A DNA stretch of 64,000 nt from Nymphaea colorata (GCF_008831285.2 NC_045144.1:18739716-18803715), one strand, 5' to 3'. Numbered from the stretch's first letter, positions 10,238-24,799 are shown. Program-made: numbers and translations. The notes: generated from the letters alone by a model not told the origin.

Positions 10238-13200
10238 TCTAGTTTGACATGAAAACATACTGTTTTGTCAGGAAAACAGTGATTTTTCTTGGTCGGATGA
10301 AACAAACATCAAAAGTTTCATCCCCAAGAACTGCACCATACAGCACTCATAATTTTTTTTTTTCAACTCCATTTCTTGGCAAAGTATAATCACACCTTCA
10401 CCCTTATGGTTAAACTTTTCTAGCAAAAAGTCATCTATTCCCAGCACTAGTCCTCTCCCGACTCCCAATCAAAGTCGTTCTCCCTCACAATGAGACAAGG
10501 AGACCCTTACTGAAATCAATTAAGCAATTTGTAGCCAAATATGTTCATGTGTTTTGATAAATATGTACATGCATTTTGATAGGCCAGAAGACAGACGTAA
10601 AGCTTCCTACCTTTGGCTAGTTATACATGAAATTTTTAAAACGGTAAAAAAGACTTCCACAGAAAATTAGACATGTCCCTGCAGAAGAGAACAGAATCTG
10701 TTCCATCTCCTTTCCCAACTGGATTTGCCAGTCATGTGATCAGTTTTTATGTTTGTTAATGATCGCACTACTTTCTCTGAGAATTTCCTTGATTGGCCCA
10801 GCAACATTCATACAGTAAAAGTTAATTCCAACTTTTTAAAAGACCACCAGCCACAAATAAAGAAACAAACCAGATTTTTGGCAAACTTATTGCCTATGTA
10901 GAAAGCAAATCATACCACCATTAACAATGGAGTATCATACCTGTGGAACGGCCATCCTTTCTAGGTTGGCTGCATAAGGCATGGGTACATCAGCTCCAGA
11001 AACTCTACATACCGGCGCATCAAGGTAATCAAAACACTCCTCCATCACCGATTGACTGTCCAAGAGAAAGGGAAGTTAGAACACGCACTACATTGAAGAA
11101 TCATATGACTGATTTATTTTTAAAAACTTGTCAGATGAGGTATGCAAATTGACAAACATCTTTCAAATGCAGAAGACTACGAACCCAATTTCGGCAGCAA
11201 CACCATTTTGGGGAAAACCTTCTTCAAGGGCAATAAGCCGATTGGTCTTCTTGACCGAAGCAAAGATGGTTTCTCTATCAAGGGGCCTTATTGTTCGTAG
11301 ATTTATGACCTGCAGAAACATGATGCTAAACTTTGTGGTGGATTTGAACCTTTTATTCAATCTAATAATAACTTGGATTTACCTCCAAACTGATCCCTTC
11401 TTTTGCAAGTTTTTCTGCAGCCTATGAATTTGGTCAAGAAAGTAAAAGTCAGCAAGTACATATATTATAAATGGTGCTGCTAAATATCACATGAAGCAAC
11501 ATGCATATACTCGTACACACAAGCGTGGCATCACTCTCCCCGTCTGAGAATTTTACTGGTGAAAAATTAAAATTCATTGGACAATTTTAATTTTGAACAG
11601 ATATAGAACAGATAAAACAAACTAATTACTGAATTTCAAGAATTATTAACATTTTCATTTTTGAAGACTATATGTCAGGTTCATTTCCCACTACTAAAGC
11701 TCTTAAAAAATTAACAAAAACTTAATCAAAAACTCATTTAGGAGAAAATCCATAATGAGACCAAATAAAGAATATGACTGAGGGTTTCCTTACTAACTTC
11801 TAGCCTAACATTCTTTGAACCTGCTGCTGATGCAGCTAGAGATTTTATGTGCAAAAAATACCAAATTGAAGAAACAAATTTACAAAGAAGCAATATAGAT
11901 TTGAGCACAAGGCTCATTAGAAAGATAATTTCATGTTTTCTGCACAATGATTTGAAAAGGAAAATGAGATTTTAAATAATACTCCAGAGTAGTTAAATAA
12001 ACTGTAAAATGGAACACAAAAAAATCTGCATATATGCCTGAAGTTATTTGATGCACCAACTGTAGATCATATAAATTATAAAATTGCAACACTTAATCAA
12101 TATTGATATACTATAGAACTGATTATATTTTCTACAGAAAGCAAACCTGAACCCTATCGTCCAGGATAAACCAGGCTAACCTGAAGTGCATAACCAACCA
12201 TCTTAGAGAAAGCTGTAATAGTTGCATCACTTCCAGACCGTTCTATCTGCCAAAATTGAATGTTAGATATGAAAATAAAATTACTTTTATTGCTATGACG
12301 GATTCACAAAAAACCACACCTTAGCCTTTCCAATTGGAAGACAGAAATTAGAGTCAAGAGCCTCCTCAGAAACAGGAAAAGCTTCACCATATCTGCATTA
12401 ACAACAGAAATTTCAGATATGCAAGGGATGTTTTCCCCCTTAATATGAACCAATGTATTAACCTAAGACATACAATAATTCATTTTCAAGAAAGACAACA
12501 GGGTCTGGATCTCTGATAGCTGCTTTAAGCAGCCCTCGAGCATCTTCTGATGAGTAAGGAGAGAGCACTTTAAGACCTGGACAAGTCCCATACCATCCAG
12601 CATAACACTGCAAACAAAAATTGGAGAAGCACCACTCTTATTTTCTTTCCCATGGGCAGATAGCATGACAAGATACATGTGAAAAGCTTGTTCATCCAAC
12701 TGTCATGAGCCAAACTAAATAAACAATTGAACAGAAAATGGCTAACTTTTGCTACAACTGTACTGTGAATGACAGTTATCCTATATATAGAAATGCCAAT
12801 TCGCTATAATAAAAATCGCAACCATAACATGATAATAACAAGTAATAGCCAGTTAGATAATCACACAGAGAACCTACGAGACAAAGCAATGTTGAACTAG
12901 TGCCAGGCCAAGGATATCAATCTAGAATCAACACCTCCAAATTGCTGATTTCTTGAATAGTCGAATTGAAATCACAACCATGCTAAATGATCAATCCATC
13001 ACAATAGTGATAAAATAAGACAGCAGCAGCAAACCTGGGAATGTTGAGCACCAACTCCTGCTGCAGCTCCATTAGGACCCCTGAAAACAATAGGTACAGA
13101 TATCTGTCCACCAGACATATAAAATGATTTTCCAGCAGAATTGATAATGTGATCAATAGCCTGTTAAGAGAAAGGACAAAGGAAAAAAAGATTAGACACG

Positions 13201-16200
13201 TAAGGACCATTATTCATGTAATATCACTTCGGAGAGACCATAAATAGAACCAGCACATAGTTACATTATTAGAAGCATGTCCAGAAACTAAGCAAAACCC
13301 ATACAAGTTAACAATGTTCTTGCTCACTAACAACCCAACCATCAGATACCATCAGATATATGTGTGTTCGGCGGAACAAACAAAAATGGATTGAATTCCC
13401 ACTTAACTATTTAATAAGGGGAGAAGTCAAGTTCAAGAAAAGAGCCTACATTATTTAGGTCTCCTTATGAGAAATTTGACGCAGAAACAGGAATTAAGCA
13501 TCAAACTCACAAACATGCAACATGAGCAAGCGCATAGTTTGATCAAGATCTAAGCTTTTGCGAATATAGTGATAACATGCTCACAGGTCCCTGAATACAT
13601 CCTTCATTTCAACTAGAGAAAAAAAAGGTCCAACAAACTCAACATACAAACTATACATGTCAATTGGGTTGCTTCATTTGCAGACCCTATGGATTTGGCC
13701 ATTTCGGACACTAGATCTTGCAATGCCAGACTTCGGTCTATCAAAGCAATCGACAGAAATTTCTTGTACAAGCACATAAGGTCAGATTGGTTCAATTTCA
13801 ACTGCTCCTGATGATTAAACAATTTAATGAACTAATGCTGAATGATACACAAAATTCTAAGGCTTTATTAAAGAATCCATTAAAAAAGTAGGATTTTCAA
13901 TATAAGCATTTAAACTTCATGCATTTTGTGCCCGGACATCCTAATTCAAGTGTCAGAATAGCAAATTTACTGAGGTGATACAAGATCTATCAAATACGCA
14001 TATCTTGCACCTCATACATCATGTTTCCAAGAGACTCGTCAGTCATAGGGATACATGTAGTACGTTGAAGGGAGTTACAAGCATGTTTTAGTACATTATT
14101 CTTTGATCTTTCTTCTTTTCTTGTTTTAGTGAAAACAATATGCACCAATACAAAATTGACAAAAAAAGGATGGGAGAAGAATGGGAAGGCCTCCTAGAAG
14201 GTGAAAGTATAAAGCTGCTAGCCACCGCTAACAGGTATCACACTCAAAAGAACTAAACCCTTGCAAAAACGCGCACACCCGGGCCCTAACAACCCTAATC
14301 CCAAACTAGGGTAATTCCTCCCAGAGGGCTCTACAACTGAACTCTGCGAAAAGATCCCCTTGGACACACCACCTGCTTATTTATAAGGCCGACGCTGGGT
14401 CTATGTTTAGGACCCAACCTATAAGGCAGCCATGATCCGAGACCCAGTGACTAACAAAAGCTTCATTAAAAATTCACCACCAAAGCTTCTAAACACCTTC
14501 ACAAAGTCTCAAGATTTACCATATGCTGTCAGAGAGCTCATACACCACCAAAAGACCAATAAACCAAGAAAACATTAACTGCTTCCTGCTAGATTTGCAG
14601 TACCTACAAAGTATTGGAGATGGACATTTAAGCCATGGAACGCCAAACTATTATTTTCAGCAATTAAATGTTGCTTTAAAATTTAAATGCATCATTTTGC
14701 CATCCAATTTCAAATTTTCAGTGTTTACCGCATAGTTTTAGAACCTCAAGTTTTCAAATTCAAAATTATTGTCAAACCCCTGCTTTGTTTTGACTATTAA
14801 ACCTGTTAAGAATCAGACTCATAAACTGAAGCTTCTATTCCATTTACTTTTTTGTCCCTTTCACAAAATCTAATAGACCAATTGTTTACATTAATATAGT
14901 TCCATATTTCATGCACTTATCTAAAAGAAAGATGGAAGGATGCTCAATATAATAAAAATAAGTGAGTCCAACCTGCATCGAGAAATTAAAGGTCATAAAC
15001 TCCACTACAGGACGGAGGCCGTAGTAGGCTGCACCAACTCCAATTCCCGCAAAACCAGCCTACATACATGAAGGTATCGATAAGTACCTTAACAACAGAC
15101 TTATTAGAAGAAAAAATTTTCTTGCACATGCATTGTGTAATTACTCTGTTGCATACTATAAAGGCCAGCATTAATAAACGAAGCTACACTTAAATCACAT
15201 GTCTCATGAATTACCTCTGTGATGGGGGTATCAAGAACCCTGTTGGGACCATATTTATCAAGAAGACCTCTAGTAACCTACAAATGAAACCATCTTATGG
15301 TAAATTTTAGACTTAAATGTATAAGAACAACTCATCTACCTACAGATATTAAAATCCTGTCTAACCTTGTAAGCACCTTGATATTCACCAACCTGCCATA
15401 AAATTCTAATGTTAAATTGAAGATTAGGAAAGAAAACATGGAATAAACTTTCAAGTTTCAACTGATTGCATGTGGTAGATACCTCCTCTCCCATCACAAA
15501 AACCTTTGGATCTGCAGCCATCTCCTCATCAAGAGCTGAATTTAGAGCATCACGAACTGTCATCTGTAACAAACAACATGCCCATCTTAAAGATCATATC
15601 TCACCACAGGCTGAAGCTAAAAGAATATTGTATATGATCCTACAAAGGTTTTAGAAAAAAAAAGGAGAAAATGTACAGAAATCAGAAGAATATCCAAAGT
15701 GGAGGCATTCTTGCCTTCCATATGAAAAAACAGGAAAGAAACAAAACTAAGTTGTAACATGAGATTCCAAAGCACAATGATGATAGCGTACGGACATTTG
15801 ACCCTAAAAAGACAAACTCAATCAAAATTGAATCCCAAGTCTCCCTATAAAGTGCAGAATCTGTTTATAATCTCTATAATTTGACAAATTTGGAGGGTTT
15901 GAATGCAATTTATGGGGACCATTGTTAACCATATCCTGGTTATCGAGTTATAAATTTCCACATATCCAAGCATGATTATTGAAGAACTTGCTAAGCAACA
16001 ACTGAATAGTTTCAAAGACATGCATTCAACAGCTGAACAAGGGAAGGAGAGAACCTCTTCTTTCAACAATCAGACACTAGTCTTTCTATTGTTAGACCAA
16101 ATAGTATCTTCTTTCAAGGTTCATCTTTTCAACAGTCAATATGTAGCCTTAAAAAGTCTTTTGCTTGTTTTCCCCCCAATCGATTGAAGGCTTGAAGCTC

Positions 16201-17018
16201 AAAAAACTCATTCAAGGATCAGCAGAAACGTTTCTAGTCAACAGTTAACAATGACGACCAGACTATAATTTAAACAGGCTAACCTCCTCAGTTACTGTCT
16301 GGTTGGTAATATTAGTCCTGTACCAGCAAACTATCTTGACATGACCAACACAATATTGCATAACATCAGTCCTTTGAAAATGTTTGATTCATATAAAGAT
16401 AAAATAGAACTGTGTTCTTAAATATATCAACATCTACAGAAGAAAGCCTCTCAGTTCATACTTCATCATTCTTAAAAGAGTTCCTCGTTTCATCCATTTT
16501 TTGCAGAACTTCAGCCACAGGATTTAAATGGGAGATGTGATTTTCTTGAGCACACTCCCATGTGCATCATTTGCTATCTAAAAACACCCATTGCACTTGT
16601 ATGAAGGCCTGCAGGCTTGATCCAGCATGAATATGATAATGTCGTTTCATATTATTGAATCACATGGCTCACAAAATTACATATGCAAAAAACAAATTGA
16701 AACACAAGCATGATAATAACTGCACCTCTTTTGCAGCACTTGAAAAATTCTTTTGTAGCATAGATAACGCAGGAAAAATCCTGTGCAAAGACTGTCTAGG
16801 GGCCTGCAAGATTAGTCAGATGCATTAGCACAAAGATGCATGTTATGATAAGAGCTGATGCAACCTCACTATTAGAATAGCTATGAGGGCTTCAAATGCA
16901 AGCTTGAAGAATAGCAGATCTTATTCATCTAATTTGCTTAAAGGGCAGTAGACATTACCAAGCTGGATGCAGCAGCAGCAAATCCATTGCGCCCAACCTT
17001 TTGAATAGCACCAAACAT
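9518..17018 (-). CDS. PDHB: Pyruvate dehydrogenase E1 subunit beta, mitochondrial
   Basis: Fourteen exons (minus): 16959-17018, 16726-16803, 15483-15563, 15366-15392, 15215-15277, 14973-15059, 13035-13160, 12474-12607, 12320-12392, 12181-12246, 11383-11421, 11185-11309, 10941-11055, 9518-9583. They total 1140 nt, or 379 aa plus stop, and all phases close. The product is the beta chain of the thiamine-diphosphate-dependent E1 of the matrix pyruvate dehydrogenase complex, which decarboxylates pyruvate and passes the acetyl group to E2 lipoate. Residues 1-45 lack acidic residues and are rich in S, A, R and Q, as in a mitochondrial presequence. The mature region opens [15 protein letters not shown] and keeps [12 protein letters not shown] (TPP-binding Glu region), [54 protein letters not shown] and [19 protein letters not shown]. 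Length fits plant homologues. Introns range from about 75 to about 1800 nt. Exon 4 is only 27 nt. Confidence 0.96.
10199..10233. repeat. (GA)n microsatellite in PDHB intron 13
   Basis: An uninterrupted AG run of about 34 bp inside the last and longest-distance intron (9584-10940), which otherwise shows no coding signal. Confidence 0.95.
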
Positions 17019-18200
17019 TTTCTTCTTTCAAACTCTACCAGCGCATAGAACAAGGAAAGCATCTCAGTGAAGGCTTTGAATAGGCTATTTAGCAACAAGC
17101 AGATAAAAGGGGAGAAAAGTTTGTAGCAACTACACATCATATAAGAGCAATAACAATTTGCAGCTATTCCATTTTCAGCTAAGCAATACTGTCAGTTTGC
17201 TGATCCAGCACAACAAATAGGAAAGAACAGATCTTATCTCTCTCTGAAATTTCACACAGAAGTTAGACGGAAAAGAAATAGAACAATACCATGACTTCAT
17301 ATGCCATCATGTCATCCGAACTATTAAATTTAGTGCTCAACCAATAAGGGAAGATAAAGCATATTGTCACTTTGAAATTTGAATCATTCAAAAAGAGATC
17401 AGGACATAATGACAATGCCACACAAACAGAACAATCAACTCCAGCTTCACATCAAGAGCACTAAGTTTCTGATTCCACCCACGAACCGAATGCCAAGAAA
17501 AAATTCAACACGCTACTTTTGAAAAGCGTTACAACTACCCAATTCGGTAAACCGGATTTTTGAAACCGGCGACCGTCCATTTACTCGCCTAGAAAACTTC
17601 ACCCATTATTCTTGATCCATGATTAATACAAACCATTAACAGAAAAAAATCACAAACTAGACGAAAATTTCCCGGAAAAACAGAAACTCGACGAGAAACA
17701 CAAAAATTTTAAGCGATTAAAATCGCCACCAATCTCATAAAACCCGCTTAGTTCCAACAGCAAAGCCAACCCCAACAAGAAAAATCGACCTACTAAACAC
17801 CTAAATGGTTCAAGGACGAACTTATCAAGACGCCACCAAATCCACCATACTTCTGCTTAATTAGCACGAACCCACCATCACAGACGCTACAGATCAAGAA
17901 AAAAAATAACAATTTTCACACAAACATGAAACACATGACACAACCAAAAAACTACCCAACTCACAGATACACAGAAAATCACCAAGCGAACACAACTCCC
18001 TCGGGGTAAATAAAAATCACCAAGAAATAATGCCCAATCGACGAAGGCGACTCGCGTCCTCGAACAAAAAATCGATATGGGTGTCGAAGGGAGACAGCGA
18101 CGGAGATGCCCAGAAAAAAGGACGCTGTAAGTAGACTCTTGCCTTTGAGCTCTCCGGGCCTCCGGCCTTCTTCCTTTTTTTCCATTTTTCTGGTTATTAT
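17019..18200 (-). promoter_or_regulatory. 5' leader and probable 5'-UTR intron of PDHB
   Basis: On the minus strand the bases just before the ATG read ...gcgctggtag then agtttgaaagaagaaa, which looks like a splice acceptor a few bases upstream of the start. A more GC-rich stretch around 17990-18170 resembles an untranslated first exon, followed further upstream by AT-rich DNA. I infer a 5'-UTR intron covering roughly 17040-17950; the donor was not fixed. No coding ORF is supported here. Confidence 0.4.
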
Positions 18201-21200
18201 ATCACAATAATTGCGATCTACTTACGTTTTTTATTCTTTTATCTTTAATTAATGAACGGTTCGTGACTCCGAAGCCGTAAAAATTAGTCAAATTCTTTTA
18301 AATATTCCTTCATCTTATTCATCATCTTGGATGGAGCAACATCATTGGTTCCATTCTTTAATGACGAGCGATTAGCGAGTGCGTATCTAAAAATTAAGTT
18401 ACTAACGACGAGTGATTACTGAGAGCTAACGACGAGTGATTACTGAGAGTGCATCTAAAAATTAAGTTATTGATTAACATGCAAGTGGAATCTAAGGCCC
18501 TTTTGACTGTTGGGGACATTCGGCTCACCTGCCTCTTCCCTTGATGCGTGCGATTGCATCTACCCACTTGGCCTCGTGTTTGAAACGTAGCAGATAAGGT
18601 GCAGCCAAATATCACCGTAGAAAAAGAAAATCCATCCACGAGCTTGAAGTTTAATTGTATGGAAGCTGTGATCGATCTAGTCGTTGCACTTTAAAATATC
18701 TTTATTTGTAAATATTTTTATACAAATTTTTCATTGATTCCTATAATATTTTCGGCCGACTCACAACCGATTCTGAACTTTTTTCATACGAATTACTATA
18801 ACTATATATAAAGTTTCGTAAAGAATTTAATGCATGCTTCGTGATTCTAAAGGAGGCTTTGCCTCGGCCCAGGTCAGGTTTGACGGCACCTACTTTATTT
18901 CTTTAGACAAGTCTGCGGCTCTTAAGTCTTAACCTTTAAAACGAAGGATCTAAACTCTGGTTTTTGTCGTCAAATTTTCAATGATTTAACGTCTCTCTCT
19001 CTCTCTCTCTTGCGTAGAAGACCACACAAAAGAAGAGTAAAAAATAAACATGCAAGTAATAAGAAATTCTTTGTTTAAAGATACTTTCTTTTTTATTAAG
19101 GGTAAAATGACCTTTTAAATATATTTTTAATACTTTTTCATTCATGAAGCGTGTGCTTGGGGATTATTTTATAAAATTAAGTAGTCGTTTGTTATTAAAT
19201 ATGTTAAAGGTTGGGTGATTATTCATAAGTGTCTTCTTTTATATCAAGAGGGACCCTGAAACAAATTGGTTTTTGCAGATGAGGGTGGGCGGCCTAAAAG
19301 TCATTTTTGGAAAATACACGAATTTGAATTTCGTCAAAGTTTCCAGAGGAGGATATATATGTAGAGAGAGAGAGAGAGAGAGAGAATGATGTGTTAAATT
19401 CTGCTCATTTGACTACTTTCTTTTAAAAAAACATAAAACTAGCAAATTGTGTGAGATGTGCATAAATTTTGCTAAATAAAATGGCCCCCTTCTTTTATTT
19501 TGGTCTGATTATTGACTTTGGGCTTAGGATTTTCTTAATATAGATTTATTGATAATCCCATGATTATGGGATGGTTAGCAAAGTAATTGGATCCCACGTA
19601 CACCAACTTTCAAACAAAAGACCTAACATATTTAAAAGAAGCTGATGAAAAAAGTAGGTCACCTTGAATTTTGAAACTTTGGCGTTGGTGAGTTCTTTTT
19701 ATCGACTTATTTATTCTCAATCGTGGCATATAAACATGCAGCCAGCATCGTGGAATCTCGAAACTCTCAAAGCCATTTACTGATTTTTATGGATCTCAAG
19801 ATCCAGATCTATATCCAACTGCCATCTGAACCTAGAATTTTCTCCCAACTTCACACAGTACAGTCCTGGAATAGAAAAGCTCAAACAGGGTCTAGGTCAA
19901 AGTCTGCGTCTGAGCATAGCTCGGCGCAGGCCTGCCGGACCTAGCAGGTGGGTCTAGACCAAAACTTGGTCCAATCCATACCCACATCCTTTCTAATGTA
20001 TGGACATTCACCAATAAAAACCACGGGACCCATATGGTACGAAATATCTTATATGGGTGAATCTCCAAAGATATTGAATTCAACCATGAAAAGGAAATCC
20101 ATTCTTATGAGGCCAAGATGGCCAGAAAGATCTTAAGGGTTACTGGTTCTTCCATGTGCATGCATCTGTCAGCTTCCATTCATCCATTGGCAAAGAGCAT
20201 GGCCCTGAACAATATGGCCCCACGAGGAAGACGAGTCTTGTTTGAGAATGGGTAGCTGATTGAGTTACAGGTATGCAAACGGGTCAGGTTTGATAGTGAG
20301 ACTTGAAATCAATATCTACCTGGGCCCTTTCTGCGCCATCTGTCACACTCCAAGAATTGATTTCTCCCCAAAAATCGGACCAATGATCACCCGTGACTCA
20401 TGTGTCCCACCAGAGCCACAAAGTGGGTCTTCCACTAATGAAGTCATAGTAAGACAGCTTTAGAGGGCATTTGGTAACAGAAACACTATTTCCTTTAATA
20501 TATTGAATAATGCAGCATTGGAGTTACCAAACACCCCTTTTTGTAACTATCATCCTTTTGTTAATTTGGGTGAAAATACTTTGGGGAGAAAGACTTTGTT
20601 GCTTACTTCAGCTGTGCGTTCTTTTATTTTACTGGAGTTCGCATCGAGTGGGGTGTGGGGTGAACACTGGACATGGATGCGGCTTCGACTTACACCCGAG
20701 CTCAGTTAAAATGTCATAATTATTTATATAATATATGTTGTTTTGATATTTTCTTATTCAAGTATGTTAGAATAAGGTCAATTATTCCTTGCATCTTGGT
20801 AAGGCAAAGCACTTTCTTTATACATTAATAACTAAATTGTAATAATATGTTTATTCTGTTATATATATAATAAATTAAAAAAAATAATAAAATATCATCA
20901 TCGTCGCACCTAAAGTTTTTAAGATGTGCCATTCTGGCACGGCACCCTGCACTATGGTGACAGGGACTAAATGTACCAAAACACTAAGGCAATAAAACTT
21001 CACTAATTTGGTATGGAAGTTTTATTAATGTGAATATAAGTTATTATTGGCCTGAATTGGCCGATGCAGTGTCTTTTAAGTGAGTTTTTTTTTTTTTAAA
21101 TGTATTTCAAAATTAGCACGTTCCCACTAGATCAAATACTCGCACCACCGACTTGAATCGGATAAGCCGATTCATGTCGATACCGACAAGGTTGGAAAGG

Positions 21201-21221
21201 CGCAGCCAAAGGAGTTTATTA
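18201..21221. other. Intergenic DNA, no gene seen
   Basis: Contains the 24-bp tandem repeat at 18402-18449, a CT run near 18994-19010 and a GA run near 19364-19385. The ORFs at 19723-20136 and 20260-20719 are short, lack family resemblance and overlap each other in several frames. About 20463-20560 carries an agggcatttggtaacagaaac block like those of the small repeat family near 5046 and 42170. Confidence 0.5.
18402..18449. repeat. Perfect 24-bp tandem duplication
   Basis: Two adjacent identical 24-bp units, each beginning ctaacgacgagtg and ending actgagag. Similar words (gacgagcgattagcgag) precede it, so a third, decayed unit may lie at about 18362-18381. Confidence 0.9.
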
Positions 21222-22458
21222 GGTCTTGTTTGATGGCCCAGAAATATTTTCCCTAACAAAAATGAATAGAAAGTAGACATCTTTCAAAAGTAGTCTAAGG
21301 CATGTTTGATTGACTGGAAAAAAAATGAAGTTCTCCTTGTTTGCTGGAATTGAAGAATTTTCTTCGGAGAAAAAAATTGAGACGATTGATTGCATCCTTG
21401 ACCATTGATGATCCACTGCTTGCATAACAGAAACAACGAAACGAAAACTGCCTGTGCATCAAAATACAAAATGAAGGCAATGGTTGTCCATCAAAAAACA
21501 TGAAAACTGAGGAAAAAAATTCAGAAAAGGATCTGCTTGCTCTTTTTAATCGAACTGTCAAAATTCCTACAAATCCGCCTATCCATTAGCTATGATCAAG
21601 AGCAAGTTCATAGCCATTATTTATGCTTATTGGACGTAAAAACAAAAGGCCAATCTTGTTTGTTGGTTATGGACATCAGTTGCTTGTCAAACAGTAATGG
21701 AGAATACCTACTACGATTGCTGAGTAAAATGCTACAGAAACGATCGTAGGCAACAGTAGGGAAATCCACGAGCAGCCAGTGTCTAACAGGATCCAACAGA
21801 AACCGACCGACAAAAATGTAAATTTTTGGACGAAAACTCACGATTCTATGTTCTAGATTACTCTAGACACCTAAACGAAAAGAAAATGACCACGAATCAA
21901 CGAAAATAATGCCGGAAAGTTCAAGTTTGTCGCCGGATTTTCAGAAACCTCATCTAGCGGTAGCAGATTTGGGGCTCTCTTCAAAATCCTAGCGAGCTTT
22001 TCAGTTTTTCGCTCGATTCTTGATTCCTTCCCGTGCTAAACTCGACCCTAAGATTATTTAGAACAAGATCCCAATATTAATGGAGATAAAACCCCAGATT
22101 TAACGTTTGAAATTTGCGAGTTGCTGCCAGGAAGAAGGAAGACAATATGCGCAGAGAAGCATGCCTGAAGGCTGAAGCCCTCACCTTTTACCAGCAGAGG
22201 ATGAACTGCTGAGGAAGCGACTCTGCCGAGGATGGCGAGATGCTGAGGAAGAATGCCCGAGGAAGCTGCCGCTGCAACGATGCAACAAGGAAGACGGGAG
22301 GAGAGATAAAGCCCTCAAAAGATTTTTTCTGGGAAAAAAAATCCAACCCGCGAAAAAGTTTCCCAGCGGGGTAAATTCTTCCGCGTTTGATGACGCGTGG
22401 GATGAGCCAATAAAATGTTCGGACTGCGCTGTATTTTTCTCATGCATCAAACACGATC
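21222..22458. mobile_element. Candidate PIF/Harbinger-type non-autonomous element, 1.24 kb
   Basis: The left end GGTCTTGTTTGATG and the reverse complement of the right end (GATCGTGTTTGATG) agree at 12 of 14 bases. The left flank is TTA and the right flank ATA, which could be a decayed 3-bp TTA duplication of the PIF/Harbinger type. The interior holds several short ORFs (21219-22450), none resembling a transposase, and a GC-richer right third. The boundaries are reasonable; the superfamily is tentative. Confidence 0.5.
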
Positions 22459-23702
22459 ATATCTAACCAAACAAAAAAAATATGGATAATGTAGGCTGAT
22501 TCTTGTTAACTTTTTAAAAAACTTTTCACCTCGATTTGCGTATTAATGACAACAGTTTTATTATCCAATTCATATGTTAATAAAGTTTAGGAGTTTTTAT
22601 AATACAGTAAGCTTGGTAAAAAATAAAAAAATATGGTAAATATTTAAAAATTTTGAAAAATTAAAAATAAAGAAAAATAAAATAAGTGAGAAACTAATAA
22701 CACAAACATCAAAACATAGGTAGATTTGCAACAAATAAAAATAAAAAATAAAAAAAGGTTTGGCATTAAAAAAAAAATGAACAAAACGTGTTTTTTAATT
22801 TTTTTTTAAAACATGTTTTTTAGTTTTAAACGATCATTTAATTTATCACATTTTTTTGTGAAAAAAATGTGTTTTTTTTGTCACTATGGTGTTATGAACT
22901 GTCGTCAATTTACCCATACGCCATTGATTTTCATATAACATTTCCCCCTTAAAAGTTTGATAACGATTTGCATTTTCTCCTGATTAATTGATTAAAACTA
23001 TATATGAAGAGGCAATAATTTGAAAATAAAAGTTCAATATTTAGCCATTTTTATAATAAGCAAAACGGGATCGACGGCTGAAGAGAAATAGAATGTCCTC
23101 GTAAAATAACTTTTTGGCAAAAATACAAATTGCAACCTTTTAATAAAAAGTGGTCCTCAAAATTTTGTTTATTTTAGCAATTCGCTTTCTCGAAAAGATA
23201 AGATATGGAACTATATTACAAATTGATATGACCAAAATTTTTTGGCGTCATCCGAACAAAATTCCAAAAGCGATAATTTCTTGGGAAAAGAAAACCCTGA
23301 CATTGGAATCATCCCAACAAGATTGGAAAGGAAATTAGAATGTAATAATTTATTAGTAAAAAAAACCTGGTTTTTGGTGTCATCCAAACAGGACTCGAAA
23401 GCTATATAACTTTTCACACAGCAAAATGGGTAAATCACTTTTGGACTTCCATTTGAATTAATGAACAAAATACATTGCGGTGGCCGCTGGCGGAAAAGGA
23501 AAACATTTCCCACCTAACTTCTCTACCTAATTTCCCACCTAACTTCTTGACCCAAACAAGATGTTAATTGGATTCTCTAAACTTAGAGAATCATTTCATT
23601 TGGGGGTTTATTAAAGGTCCCATACCACTTGCAAAGTAAGTGATCTTAAGTTCAAAATTACAAAATATCACACACACAATACACACACATATGTATATAT
23701 AT

Positions 23703-23770
<68 letters not shown>

Positions 23771-24137
23771 GGCACAAAGACTTGGTCCACTTACATACAA
23801 TTCTTTAGTACATAAGGACTTAGTCTACCTTGATACAATTTTTTTAGGTTAAACAAATTTAGATACACAAGTTATACATCCGACCGACTAAGACGAAGAG
23901 AAGGGGAACCATCTTTTCTTTCTGTCCGTATACATTGAGGGGGCAAAGTGCAAAAACCTACCTGAATGTCCGGGTACCAAGAAATTACCCGCAAAAGGGC
24001 GTTTTCTAAGTCGACAGAAAATTAATGTCAAATGGGCAGGCATCTGCAAATCCCGCAAAGTGTAGGACCTTTTTTGTTCTTTTGCCTGATGCAAGCAGGT
24101 TTCCCGAAATAACCCTTCTTTGCTTACGTGGGAGCAT
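22459..24137. other. Intergenic DNA, no gene seen
   Basis: Very AT-rich, with A/T homopolymers at 22620-22880. About 23225-23410 contains two copies of a tttttgg-c/t-gtcatcc-g/a-aacaa type block, also seen near 61435 and 61505, probably another small MITE family. A compound microsatellite lies at 23671-23772. The part next to 24137 is the presumed 3' UTR of the gene that follows. Confidence 0.5.
23671..23772. repeat. Compound (CA)n-(TA)n-(GA)n microsatellite
   Basis: Interrupted CA repeats pass into about 40 bp of TA and then about 20 bp of GA. The tyrosine/isoleucine-repeat ORFs on both strands here are translations of the repeat, not genes. Confidence 0.93.
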
Positions 24138-24717
24138 CTAAGAGCCGGACTTGATGGAAAGGAGGCGGACTTCGCCACTCGTCCTCGGGGTGTGGTTGTA
24201 GCAAGAACTCATGCTCATGCTCAGTAGGTTCGAGATGGCGATAGGTCCTCTCGCCAGGATCCGAAGCCTCCTAAACCTTTCCTTGACCGACCGATTCGAT
24301 GGCTTCGCCGGGCTCTGCATGTCCACCGTTCATCCAAAAAAAAAAAAATCAGATATGAAAAAATAATTAATGTCTGATTAAAAAATTAAATTGTCATCTC
24401 ATTCAAACATGTCATGTGATTGGATTTGGTTTAGTTTTAAATAAATATATGGTTGGATAATGTAACACTGTAGCGTAGCTACATATAGGCTGGTGTGGGC
24501 AACTGCCCACACCAGCAACAAAATTTTTATTTGTTTTTACATAGATTTCTTATAATATTTTACTTATTTATATATGTTGTGCTCCTCCATGAATGAGAAT
24601 TTCTATAACAATGCCTCATAACAAAAAATTTTTGGCTCTGCCACTAGTGTATCGGAGCCACTTTGTAGCTAGTGTGGGCGATTACGAAAATTTATAATAT
24701 TTACAAAAAAAAAGTTC

Positions 24718-24799
<82 letters not shown>

